DNA of 64,000 bases from Bradyrhizobium sp. (GTDB lineage Bacteria; Pseudomonadota; Alphaproteobacteria; Rhizobiales; Xanthobacteraceae). The notes beneath the pieces are model-generated. The model was not told the origin of the DNA. It saw nothing but the letters and a program-made list of their open reading frames with translations, and did no database searches. Positions 26,669 through 36,956 of the stretch are shown here, piece after piece (position 1 is the first letter of the stretch; each line of letters opens with the position of its first letter). The DNA lies in NCBI RefSeq assembly GCF_022844465.1, contig NZ_JALHLP010000003.1:248001-312000 (forward strand). Reading direction: 5' to 3'. Position numbers and translations under genes: made by a program.

Positions 26669-28954
26669 CTATTCCTCGCCCTTCCGGAACCGCCGCCACA
26701 CGGCGCCCAGCACATTGGAATAGTCGTCGGTCCAGACCCGCTGGCCGTCTTCGGCCTCGGTCATCGTCCATTGCTCGGAGCCCGCAAGCTTGCCGACATC
26801 GGCCTCTTCCCGCGCCGACACCACGACCGTGGTGGAGAAGATGTATTCGCTGTCGCGGCCCGAATCCTCGTTATAGACCCAGCTCTTCATGTCGTTGGCG
26901 TCGGCGATGCCGACCACCACGCTGGACAGTTCCAGATGACGGTTGGAGACGTGCATGACCACGGCCCCGCGCGGCGCCAGCTTGGCCTTGTAGATTTCCA
27001 TCGCCTCCTCGGTCGCCAGATGGATCGGGATCGCGTCCGAGGAGTAGGCGTCCACGATGATCAGGTCGTAGGCGCCGTCGGGCTCGCGGGCGAAGGTCAG
27101 CCGGGCATCGCCGATCACCAGCTTTAGGTTCGGGTCGCATTTCTGGATGAAGGTAAAATATCGCGGGTCGCGCGCGGTATCGACCATCGTCTGGTCGATC
27201 TCGAAGAATTTCCAGTCCTCGCCGGCCTGCGCCGCGCAGGTCAGCGTTCCCGCACCGAGCCCGATGACCGCCGCCCGCAATGGCGCTCCCTTGCGTTCCC
27301 GGATCGCGGCGATCGCCTGGCCGATGCCGCCGTCCTGATGGTAGTAGGTGATCAGCTCCGGCCGGCCGGTGACGGGTGAGCCGTCGGTATTCCTGAATTT
27401 TTCGGCGCCGTGAATCGTGGTGCCGTGCATCAGCACGTGATACTGGCCGTTCGGCGTCACCAGGATCTTGTGGACACCAAAGAAGCTGCGCACGGTTTCC
27501 ACACGCCCGTCGTCGGAAGGATAGGCGCGCAGCAGCACCAGGGCCAACGCGACGGTCGCAAATATCTTCCAGCGGTCGGCGTTCAGGCCGTGCGCCAACA
27601 CCACCGATAGCGCGCCGACCCCACCGATCACCCAGAGCCGGTGATCCACGAACCAGGCGAACATTTTTCCGCTCGACCAGGCCGGCAACGTCAGCGCCAG
27701 CGCCAGCGCGGCAAGGAACGGCCAGTACCAGACGGTCCAGCGCGCCAGGCGCTCTCCGCCGGACGGTCGGCACAGGGCCGCGAGCGCGAGCAGAACCGGA
27801 TATTCCGCGATCCACGAGAAGGCGAAAGGCGCGACCAGGCCGGCGAACAGGCCGCCGACCATGCCGCCGAACGATAATGCGACATAGAAGCCGGTAAGGT
27901 GCTTCGCCGCCGGCCGGGTCCGCGCCAACTCGCCGTGGCAGGCCATGGCGATGACAAAAAAGCCGAGCTGATGCCCGCCGAGCGTCAGCAGCAGGTTCTG
28001 CTCGCCACCGAAAGCCAGCAGCGAGACGATTCCGCTGATGACCAGCGGCTGCGCCAGCAGCATCCATGAATGAGGCAGCAACGGCCGCGACTGGAACACC
28101 AGCACCCAGGTCAACAGATAGAGCGACAGCGGCAGCACCCACAGCAACGGCGCGGCCGCCACGTCGGTGGAAATATGCGCGGTCACAGCGATCAGCAGGC
28201 CCGACGGCACCGCGGCGAGAAAGATCCAGCGCGCGCGAAGGATCCATGACGGCGGCGGCGCGTCGGCGTTGTCGGCCGGCATGTTCAGCGCCGCCGCATC
28301 GGCCGGCGAGCGCAGCAGCATGACGCCGCAGGTTGCGATCAGCGCGATCAGCACGACGTACCCGCCGGTCCAGATCAGGTTCTGCGCACGCAGCGTGAAC
28401 ATCGGCTCCAGCAGCACCGGATAGGTCAGCAGCGCCAGGAAGCTGCCGATATTCGATGACGCGTAGAGAAAATACGGGTCGGGGCCATCGGGATGGCCGG
28501 TGCGAACGAACCAGGCCTGCAGCAACGGATTGTTGGCGGCGAGCGCGAAAAACGGCAGCCCGATCGACACTGCGAACAGGCCCAGCAGCCATAGCGCGTA
28601 ACCCGAAGTCGGCGGCTCGCCCCAGCCGCCGGCGATCGACAGCGGCAGCGCCAGAATCGCGACCGCCAGCAGCGCCAAGTGGATCGCCACCGGCAGCGCG
28701 CGGTTGCGAAGCTGCATCAGGTAATGTGCGTAGGCGTAGCCGCCCAGCAGCAGCGACTGGAAGAACACCATCGCCACCGACCATACCGCCGGCGACCCGC
28801 CGAGCCGCGGCAGCACCATTTTGGTGAACAGCGGCTGCACCGAGAACAGCAGCAGCGCGCTGACGAAGATCGCGGCGGTGTAGGCGATCAGGACCAGCCG
28901 GTTCCGGCTTTCGGAAGGCAGGCCCGATGAAACGGACAGATCAGACGAATTCAT
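26669..28954 (-). CDS. Membrane protein with C-terminal spermidine-synthase-like domain
   Basis: 761 residues. The first about 480 residues have around twelve hydrophobic helices, beginning RLVLIAYTAAIFVSALLLFS and SVQPLFTKMVLPRLGGSPAVW, the N-terminal signature of membrane-fused spermidine-synthase-like proteins. The C-terminal part is a Rossmann methyltransferase/aminopropyltransferase fold: AAVIGLGAGTLTCAA, FFEIDQTMVDTARDPRYF, LVIGDARLTFA, YDLIIVDAYSSDAIPIHLAT. Real spermidine synthase activity is doubtful in these fusions; the substrate is unknown. The ATG at 28954 has GGAG upstream. A longer in-frame start at 29176 would run through the palindromic repeat at 29065-29165. Confidence 0.87.
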   Translation of the reverse strand: MNSSDLSVSSGLPSESRNRLVLIAYTAAIFVSALLLFSVQPLFTKMVLPRLGGSPAVWSVAMVFFQSLLLGGYAYAHYLMQLRNRALPVAIHLALLAVAILALPLSIAGGWGEPPTSGYALWLLGLFAVSIGLPFFALAANNPLLQAWFVRTGHPDGPDPYFLYASSNIGSFLALLTYPVLLEPMFTLRAQNLIWTGGYVVLIALIATCGVMLLRSPADAAALNMPADNADAPPPSWILRARWIFLAAVPSGLLIAVTAHISTDVAAAPLLWVLPLSLYLLTWVLVFQSRPLLPHSWMLLAQPLVISGIVSLLAFGGEQNLLLTLGGHQLGFFVIAMACHGELARTRPAAKHLTGFYVALSFGGMVGGLFAGLVAPFAFSWIAEYPVLLALAALCRPSGGERLARWTVWYWPFLAALALALTLPAWSSGKMFAWFVDHRLWVIGGVGALSVVLAHGLNADRWKIFATVALALVLLRAYPSDDGRVETVRSFFGVHKILVTPNGQYHVLMHGTTIHGAEKFRNTDGSPVTGRPELITYYHQDGGIGQAIAAIRERKGAPLRAAVIGLGAGTLTCAAQAGEDWKFFEIDQTMVDTARDPRYFTFIQKCDPNLKLVIGDARLTFAREPDGAYDLIIVDAYSSDAIPIHLATEEAMEIYKAKLAPRGAVVMHVSNRHLELSSVVVGIADANDMKSWVYNEDSGRDSEYIFSTTVVVSAREEADVGKLAGSEQWTMTEAEDGQRVWTDDYSNVLGAVWRRFRKGEE

Positions 28955-29064
28955 CGAAACTCCGGCGAGAACCCGGGCGGGTGCCGTTGGCGGGATTTCC
29001 GGCCGAGCCGCCGGAGGGGCAATGGAGCATAGGGCGACACGGCGGGCAATGCGGGATAAGAAGC

Positions 29065-29165
29065 GTCGTTCCGGAGCGATGCGCAGCTCGAACCCGGAAG
29101 TTCGAGATTCCCCGGTGTGCAATTGCACACTTGGGGTATGGTCCTTCGGACCATCCCGGGATGAC
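29065..29165. repeat. Palindromic repeat, intergenic copy
   Basis: Begins GTCGTTCCGGAGCGATGCG and ends ATCCCGGGATGAC, with internal arms CGAACCCGGAAGTTCGAG and GGTCCTTCGGACC. It shares the CCGGAATG ends and the internal ACCCGGAATCTCGAGATTC module with the copies at 46777 and 49321. It lies between two divergent genes. Confidence 0.75.
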
Positions 29166-29200
29166 CAATCCAACACTCATCAAACCTTCTTGAAGCGAGC

Positions 29201-30802
29201 ATGAACGAAACGGACGTGGTCATCATCGGTGCGGGGCATAACGGCCTCACCTGCGCGGCCTATCTGGCGATGGCCGGTCTGCGGGTGAAGGTGGTCGACC
29301 GCCGCAAGGAGGTCGGCGGCGCCGCGGTGACCGAGGAATTCCACCCCGGTTTCCGCAATTCGGTGGCCGCCTATACCGTCAGCCTGCTCAACCCTCAGGT
29401 TTCCGCCGACCTCCGCCTCGCCGACCACGGCCTGCGCATCGTCGAGCGCCGCGCCCAGAACTTCCTCCCCGCGCCCGACGGCAGCTATCTGCTGACTGGC
29501 GAAGGCCGCACCGGCCCCTCGGTGTCCAAACTCAGCCCGCATGACGCCGGCGTCATCGATACCTTCTCGCGCGAACTGGAGGCGATTGCCGACGTGCTGC
29601 GGCAATTCGTATTGCGTGCGCCGCCCAACCTGGTCGAGGGGTTTGGCGTCGGCGCGATCCGCGAGGCGTTCAACGCCGTCGGCACCGCCGGCATCCTGCG
29701 CAAGCTCACGCTCGATCAGCAGCGCAGCCTGCTCGATCTGTTTACGCGCTCGGCCGGCGAAATGCTGGACGAGCGCTTCGACAACGATCTGGTGAAAGCG
29801 GTGTTCGGCTTCGACGCCATCGTCGGCAATTACGCCAGCCCCTATGCCGCGGGCTCGGCCTACGTCATGCTGCACCATGCTTTCGGCGAGGTGAACGGCA
29901 AGAAGGGCGTCTGGGGCCACGCCATCGGCGGCATGGGCGCGATCACGCAGGCGATGGCGCGCGCGGCGCGCGGGCACGGCGCCGAAATCGAAACCGACGC
30001 CGGCGTTCGCGAAGTGATCGTCGAAGGCGACCGCGCCACGGGCGTCGTCCTCGACAATGGCGCGACCATCCGCGCCAGATACGTCGCCTCGGGCGTCAAT
30101 CCGAAATTGCTGTACACGCGCCTGATCCCGCCCGGGGCCCTGGCGGCGGAATTTCTCGAGCGCATCGCGCGCTGGCGTAACGGCTCCGGCACCTTCCGGA
30201 TGAATGTCGCGTTGAACGCCCTGCCCTCGTTCACCGCGCTGCCTGGTACGGGCGATCATCTCACCGCGGGGATCATCCTCGCGCCCAGCCTCGATTACAT
30301 GGACCGCGCCTGGCAGGACGCCCGCGCCCATGGCTGGAGCCGCGAACCCGTGGTCGAAATCCTGATCCCCTCAACGCTGGACGATTCTCTGGCGCCGGAA
30401 GGCCGGCATGTCGCAAGCCTGTTCTGCCAGCATGTCGCGCCGGAACTGCCGGACGGAAGGTCCTGGGACGACCACCGCGAGGAGGTCGCCGATCTCATGA
30501 TCGCCACCGTGGACAAATACGCGCCGGGCTTTGCGGCGAGCGTGGTCGGCCGTCAGGTGCTGTCGCCGCTCGACCTCGAGCGGCAGTTCGGCCTGCTCGG
30601 CGGCGACATCTTCCATGGCGCGCTGACGCTCAACCAGTTGTTCTCGGCGCGGCCGATGCTGGGCCACGCCGACTATCGCGGGCCGCTGAAGGGCCTCTAT
30701 CATTGCGGATCGGGCGCCCATCCCGGCGGCGGGGTCACCGGCGCCCCCGGCCACAACGCCGCGCGGGTGATCCTCGGCGATCATCGCGCGCTGTTTGGAT
30801 AG
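29201..30802 (+). CDS. FAD-dependent oxidoreductase, phytoene-dehydrogenase-like (PYROXD2-type)
   Basis: 533 residues. The N-terminal dinucleotide-binding motif is DVVIIGAGHNGLTCAAYLAMAG, shown here in part, with GxGxxG at about residues 10-15, followed by VVDRRKEVGGAAVTEEFHPG. The C-terminal flavin block is GLYHCGSGAHPGGGVTGAPGHNAAR. This matches the phytoene desaturase/CrtI fold but belongs to the branch without known carotenoid function. The start ATG at 29201 is about 36 bases after a palindromic repeat, with GAAGCGAGC just upstream. Substrate unknown, no carotenoid genes nearby. Confidence 0.88.
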   Translation: MNETDVVIIGAGHNGLTCAAYLAMAGLRVKVVDRRKEVGGAAVTEEFHPGFRNSVAAYTVSLLNPQVSADLRLADHGLRIVERRAQNFLPAPDGSYLLTGEGRTGPSVSKLSPHDAGVIDTFSRELEAIADVLRQFVLRAPPNLVEGFGVGAIREAFNAVGTAGILRKLTLDQQRSLLDLFTRSAGEMLDERFDNDLVKAVFGFDAIVGNYASPYAAGSAYVMLHHAFGEVNGKKGVWGHAIGGMGAITQAMARAARGHGAEIETDAGVREVIVEGDRATGVVLDNGATIRARYVASGVNPKLLYTRLIPPGALAAEFLERIARWRNGSGTFRMNVALNALPSFTALPGTGDHLTAGIILAPSLDYMDRAWQDARAHGWSREPVVEILIPSTLDDSLAPEGRHVASLFCQHVAPELPDGRSWDDHREEVADLMIATVDKYAPGFAASVVGRQVLSPLDLERQFGLLGGDIFHGALTLNQLFSARPMLGHADYRGPLKGLYHCGSGAHPGGGVTGAPGHNAARVILGDHRALFG

Positions 30803-30858
30803 ATAGGCCAGCGACCGAAATCCCGTCCTGCGAACCCCCGCACAAGGCGTGCGTATGC

Positions 30859-30890
30859 TGTGGGTAACCGGTGGATAAGCCTGTGGATTA
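30859..30890. other. Cluster of three DnaA-box-like nonamers
   Basis: TGTGGGTAA (30859), GGTGGATAA (30870) and TGTGGATTA (30882) each differ by one base from TGTGGATAA, the complement of the DnaA box. They are on the same strand at spacings of 11 and 12 bases, close to one helix turn. The 272-base gap that holds them (30803-31074) has no gene except the pilin terminator at its right end. Confidence 0.4.
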
Positions 30891-31011
30891 CCTGTTGAAG
30901 TCCAGTCTCCGGGGGTGTTGGAAACTTCGACACAATGAGGGTATCAGGCTTGGGAAAAGCCCTGGCCTCGGATGGGGACCGAAGGTGGAAAAGTGGCCCG
31001 GGCGATAGCGG

Positions 31012-31051
31012 AAACAACAAAGGGACCGGGCGCTCCGCACGCCCGGCCCCC
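31012..31051 (-). terminator. Rho-independent terminator of the Flp pilin gene
   Basis: On the minus strand GGGGCCGGGCG, loop TGCGGAG, CGCCCGGTCCC forms a strong stem (one mismatch), followed by TTTGTTGTTTCC. It begins about 24 bases after the pilin stop codon. Confidence 0.8.
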
Positions 31052-31074
31052 TCAATTCTTCCGAAATCAGCGGC

Positions 31075-31239
31075 TTACTTCAGCGAAGTGCTGACCTTGT
31101 CAAACGTGCCGCTGAGCTGGGTGCCGACACCGTTCACCGCCGTGATGATGGCGATGGCGATACCCGCGGCAATCAGGCCGTACTCGATGGCGGTGGCGCC
31201 GGATTCGTCGTTACAGAACTTCAAGAGGAGTGATTTCAT
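31075..31239 (-). CDS. Flp/Fap-type pilin
   Basis: 54 residues, a short gene: MKSLLLKFCNDESGATAIEY, then GLIAAGIAIAIITAVNGVGT and a polar end (FDKVSTSLK). The ESGATAIEYGLIAAGIA block is the Flp pilin signature, with prepilin peptidase cleavage expected after the Gly before ATAIEYG and the Glu five residues after the cut. After processing, the hydrophobic helix packs into a tight-adherence (Tad) pilus. No tad/cpa genes are next to it in the window, so it is a detached pilin copy. Its own terminator lies directly downstream. Confidence 0.93.
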   Translation of the reverse strand: MKSLLLKFCNDESGATAIEYGLIAAGIAIAIITAVNGVGTQLSGTFDKVSTSLK

Positions 31240-31433
31240 GGCGGTTCCAATCCATAATTAATGTCTGCAGAACAAGGGGTTCCCTCAAGTTCCAGCGGGA
31301 CCCTAGCGACCGGATGCTAAGGTTGCTCTAACGGACGGCCGCTAAATTCTCGGGAATTTTGCGAGAAAAATCGCTAAATTTTGAACCAATCACGCCGACC
31401 TGATCCCTGTCCCGGTCCAGTTCTAATACCGAC

Positions 31434-32330
31434 ATGACAATGGCTTACATCGACCCAACCCACCGTGCCCGTCTCGCGATCGGCGGCGAGCAGGCCGCCC
31501 GGCGGGTCGTCGATGTTCTCACCGAGGTTTTTTTTGAGGGCCAGGCCGCCGTGGCCGCGTTCGAACGGCCCGACAGCTGCTGGGACGTCACCGTGCATTT
31601 CGCCGACCCGCCCGATCAGGCGCTGGTACGGCAGATCGTCATCAATGCGGCGGGGGCGGAAGCGGCAACAGGTCTCACCTTCGACACCGTTGAACCCCGC
31701 GATTGGGTCTGGGCCAGCCTGCAGGATCTCGTCCCGGTCCCCGCAGGACGCTTCGTCGTGCACGGCCGGCACGACCGCGATCGGATCGCCGGCAACAAGC
31801 TCGGCGTTGAAATCGAGGCCGCGCTGGCGTTCGGCACCGGCCACCACGCCACGACCCGCGGCTGCCTGCTGCTGCTCGATCACATCCTCAAGGCCTGGCG
31901 GCCCCGGCGTGTGCTCGACCTCGGAACCGGCACCGGCGTGCTGGCCATTGCCGCCGCCAAGGCTTTGCGCGAGAAAATCCTCGCAAGCGACATTGACCCA
32001 GTTTCAGTTCAGGTAACCCGCGAAAACGCCCTGCTGAACGCATCGGGACATCTGGTGCGTTCGATCCGCGCCACCGGTTTCTCCGCCCGGCAATTCGCAA
32101 CTGCCGCGCCGTTTGACCTGGTGCTGGCCAACATTCTCGCCAATCCGCTGCGCCAAATGGCAACGCCGATGGCGCGGCATCTGGCGCCATCGGCGCTGGT
32201 TATTCTGTCCGGCCTGCTGACGCCTCAGGCATCCAGCGTCATTGCCGCCTATCGCGTGCGCGGACTGGTGCCACTGCGCCATCTGCGTATCGACGGCTGG
32301 AGCACCCTGCTGCTGCGCAAGCTGAATTGA
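31434..32330 (+). CDS. prmA: Ribosomal protein L11 methyltransferase
   Basis: 298 residues, the normal PrmA length. The N-terminal substrate-recognition domain leads to IEAALAFGTGHHATTRGCLL, the PrmA-specific block, then motif I RVLDLGTGTGVLAIAAAK and ILASDIDPVSVQVTRENA, and the NPPY-like VLANILANPL motif that holds the target amine. It trimethylates ribosomal protein L11 on lysines and the N-terminus. ATG codons at 31434 and 31440 are both possible. The upstream 194 bases (31240-31433) separate it from the divergent pilin gene and contain two CGCTAAATT direct repeats near 31350 and 31372. Confidence 0.95.
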   Translation: MTMAYIDPTHRARLAIGGEQAARRVVDVLTEVFFEGQAAVAAFERPDSCWDVTVHFADPPDQALVRQIVINAAGAEAATGLTFDTVEPRDWVWASLQDLVPVPAGRFVVHGRHDRDRIAGNKLGVEIEAALAFGTGHHATTRGCLLLLDHILKAWRPRRVLDLGTGTGVLAIAAAKALREKILASDIDPVSVQVTRENALLNASGHLVRSIRATGFSARQFATAAPFDLVLANILANPLRQMATPMARHLAPSALVILSGLLTPQASSVIAAYRVRGLVPLRHLRIDGWSTLLLRKLN

Positions 32331-32333
32331 GCC

Positions 32334-32516
32334 TCATTCGGGTCGTTGCGGATCGCGGGCGATCGCGCCCTTACCCTTGCGCAGATTTCGTTTGACGCGC
32401 GCTTGCACCAACCGGTCCAGGATCTGGCCAATCACCCCGCGCTGCTTGAGCACAATGGGTGCGATCGGGCCGCGTCGGACCGGCGGCGAGATCTTCTCGA
32501 ACATGAAGGCAGGCAT
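32334..32516 (-). CDS. Small basic orphan protein, 60 residues
   Basis: I do not recognise a function. The product is MPAFMFEKISPPVRRGPIAP, then IVLKQRGVIGQILDRLVQAR and a basic end (KRNLRKGKGAIARDPQRPE). AAGGAGGAG sits nine bases before the ATG, an unusually good ribosome-binding site, which makes this start much more believable than an upstream in-frame ATG at 32630. It is convergent with prmA, ending four bases after it, and divergent from the aminopeptidase gene. No membrane segment. Confidence 0.7.
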   Translation of the reverse strand: MPAFMFEKISPPVRRGPIAPIVLKQRGVIGQILDRLVQARVKRNLRKGKGAIARDPQRPE

Positions 32517-32701
32517 GGTGCATCTCCTCCTTGAGCTGAGACACTCCTGGAATTCCCCCGGTCTCGTTACGAACGGTTCGAGCGGCCAACAGTTCCATTG
32601 CGATGGGACGCGGCTGATCATTCGAAGCACGGATCATGCCAGACTGCGGCCCTCGCCGCCGCATTGCGGACCGCGCCACCCGACTCTAGAGTAGCCGGGC
32701 A

Positions 32702-34534
32702 ATGTTCGAAGCCCATTTCCAGACCTTCGAAGAGCCCGAAAGCGGTGTGGCGCTGACCGCACGGCTGGCCGTTTTCCGCGAGGAGTTGGCGCGCCGCAAG
32801 CTGACGGGGTTCGTGATTCCGCGCGCCGACCAGCAGCAAAATGAGTATGTCGCCCCGTCGGAGGAGCGGCTGGCCTGGCTCACCGGCTTCACCGGCTCGG
32901 CCGGCATGGCGGTGGTCCTCACGCACCAGGCGGCCGTTTTCGTCGATGGCCGCTATACGCTGCAGGCCGCCAAGCAGGTCGACCGCAAGGCCTGGCAGAT
33001 CGCGCCGCTGGCCGATCCGCCCCCGGAACGCTGGCTGGAGCAGAACCTCTCGGCCGACGACCGCCTTGGTTTTGACCCGTGGCTGCACACCTCGGCGGCA
33101 GCCGAGAAGCTGGCGCTGGCCTGCGCCAAGGCCGGCGCTGAACTGGTCGCGGTCGAGAGTAACCCGCTGGATGCAGTATGGACCGAGCGCCCCGCGCCGC
33201 CGCTCGGCCTCGTCGCGATCCATGGTGTGCAGTTTTCCGGCGAGGACGCGGCCGACAAGCTCGCGCGAATCCAGCTGGAGATCGCAAGGCTTGGCGTCGA
33301 GGCGCTGGTGCTGTCGGACAGCCACGCGGTGGCCTGGACCTTCAACATCCGCGGCGCCGATGTCTCGCACACGCCGCTGCCGCTGTCCTACGCGCTGGTG
33401 CCCAGGGAAGGCCGCCCCACCGTCTTCATCGATCACCGCAAGCTGTCGAACCTAACGCGCGACCATCTCGAACAATCCGCCGACGTCCACGAGCCTGACG
33501 CGCTGGCCCCGGCGCTGACCGAGCTTGCGCGTAGCGGCGCTTCGATCGCGCTCGACAGCGTCACCGCCGCGGACGCCTTGTCCCGCCTGATCGCCGCGGC
33601 CGGCGGCAAGCCGGTGCGCGGCAACGACCCGGTGGGCCTGCTCAAGGCGGTGAAGAACAGCACCGAAATAAAGGGCACGCGCACGGCGCATCAGCGCGAC
33701 GCGGTGGCGCTGGCGCGCTTCCTGGCCTGGATCGACCGCGAGGCGCCCTCCGGCGCGCTGACCGAGATCGACACGGTGGAGGCGCTCGAGACGTTCCGCC
33801 GCCAGACCGGCGCGCTGAAGGACGTCTCGTTTCCGACCATCGCCGGCGCCGGCCCCAACGGCGCCATCGTGCACTACCGCGTCACCCGCAAGAGCAACCG
33901 GCGCATCGTTCCCGGCGACCTGCTGCTGATCGATTCGGGCGCGCAGTACGAAGACGGCACCACCGACGTCACCCGCACCATGGCGATCGGCGAGCCTACC
34001 GCCGAGATGCGCGACCGCTTCACCCGCGTGCTGCGCGGCCACATCGCGATCGCGCGCGCGGTGTTTCCCGACGGCACCACCGGCGCGCAGCTCGACTCCT
34101 TTGCGCGCCAATATCTCTGGCAGGCCGGCCTCGATTTCGAGCACGGCACCGGCCACGGCGTCGGCAGCTATCTCTCGGTGCACGAAGGGCCGGCGAGGAT
34201 TTCCAAGCTCGGCACCACCGCGTTGAAGCGCGGGATGATCCTCTCCAACGAGCCCGGCTACTACAAGGCCGACGCCTATGGCATCCGGATCGAGAATCTC
34301 GAACTCGTTGTCGGCGCCGACATGGCGGATGCGGAAAAACCAATGAACGCGTTCGAGACGCTGACGCTGGCGCCGATCGACCGCCGCCTGATCGATCTCG
34401 CCGCGCTCAGCGCGGGCGAACTGAAGTGGCTGAACGATTACCACGCGCGCGTCAGCCGCGAGGTGCGTCCTCATCTCGACGACGCCACCAAACTGTGGCT
34501 CGACGAGGCGACGGCGGCGCTGCTGCCGCTGTAG
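32702..34534 (+). CDS. pepP: Aminopeptidase P family protein (Xaa-Pro aminopeptidase)
   Basis: 610 residues, the long three-domain form of the enzyme. Two N-terminal creatinase-like domains (residues about 1-310) are followed by a pita-bread metallopeptidase domain. The dimetal ligands can be seen in LLIDSGAQYEDGTTDVTRT (two Asp), GTGHGVGSYLSVHEGP (His), LSNEPGYYKADAYGIRIEN (two Glu). It removes N-terminal residues that precede proline, in the cytoplasm. The gene stands alone; the 265 bases after it hold a palindromic repeat (34673-34774). Confidence 0.93.
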   Translation: MFEAHFQTFEEPESGVALTARLAVFREELARRKLTGFVIPRADQQQNEYVAPSEERLAWLTGFTGSAGMAVVLTHQAAVFVDGRYTLQAAKQVDRKAWQIAPLADPPPERWLEQNLSADDRLGFDPWLHTSAAAEKLALACAKAGAELVAVESNPLDAVWTERPAPPLGLVAIHGVQFSGEDAADKLARIQLEIARLGVEALVLSDSHAVAWTFNIRGADVSHTPLPLSYALVPREGRPTVFIDHRKLSNLTRDHLEQSADVHEPDALAPALTELARSGASIALDSVTAADALSRLIAAAGGKPVRGNDPVGLLKAVKNSTEIKGTRTAHQRDAVALARFLAWIDREAPSGALTEIDTVEALETFRRQTGALKDVSFPTIAGAGPNGAIVHYRVTRKSNRRIVPGDLLLIDSGAQYEDGTTDVTRTMAIGEPTAEMRDRFTRVLRGHIAIARAVFPDGTTGAQLDSFARQYLWQAGLDFEHGTGHGVGSYLSVHEGPARISKLGTTALKRGMILSNEPGYYKADAYGIRIENLELVVGADMADAEKPMNAFETLTLAPIDRRLIDLAALSAGELKWLNDYHARVSREVRPHLDDATKLWLDEATAALLPL

Positions 34535-34672
34535 GCCGATGTTACCCAAAGGCTCCGACGCCTGCGGCCCCCTTCAAAGGTCCGCCGCGGCGGGCAGATT
34601 CGAAATCGCCAAAACAACCCCATGCAAAGGAGAGCGGGAGGTATAAAAATACAGTTGCGCGCCTATTCTCCC

Positions 34673-34774
34673 TGTCATCGCCCGCGAAGGCGGGCGATCC
34701 AGTACGCCGCGGCTTCTCGATCTTGCACGGCGGCCTCTGGAATACTGGATCACCCGCCTTCGCGGGTGATGACA
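34673..34774. repeat. Palindromic repeat, second type
   Basis: Long terminal inverted repeats, TGTCATCGCCCGCGAAGGCG and the near complement CGCCTTCGCGGGTGATGACA, continue inward as GATCCAGTA and TACTGGATC. It lies between the convergent pepP and ligA genes, where its hairpin could also act as a bidirectional terminator. A different family from the GTCATTCCGG elements. Confidence 0.8.
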
Positions 34775-34799
34775 GGCTGGATGCAGAGACGACGAAGCC

Positions 34800-36956
<2,157 letters not shown>

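Noticed and set aside
30803..31074. DnaA-box cluster considered as chromosome origin
   Set aside because: No dnaA, hemE, parAB or AT-rich unwinding region nearby; only three imperfect boxes.
34673..34774. Inverted repeat considered as a miniature insertion sequence with target duplication
   Set aside because: I could not find a clear target-site duplication at its ends; kept as a repeat only.
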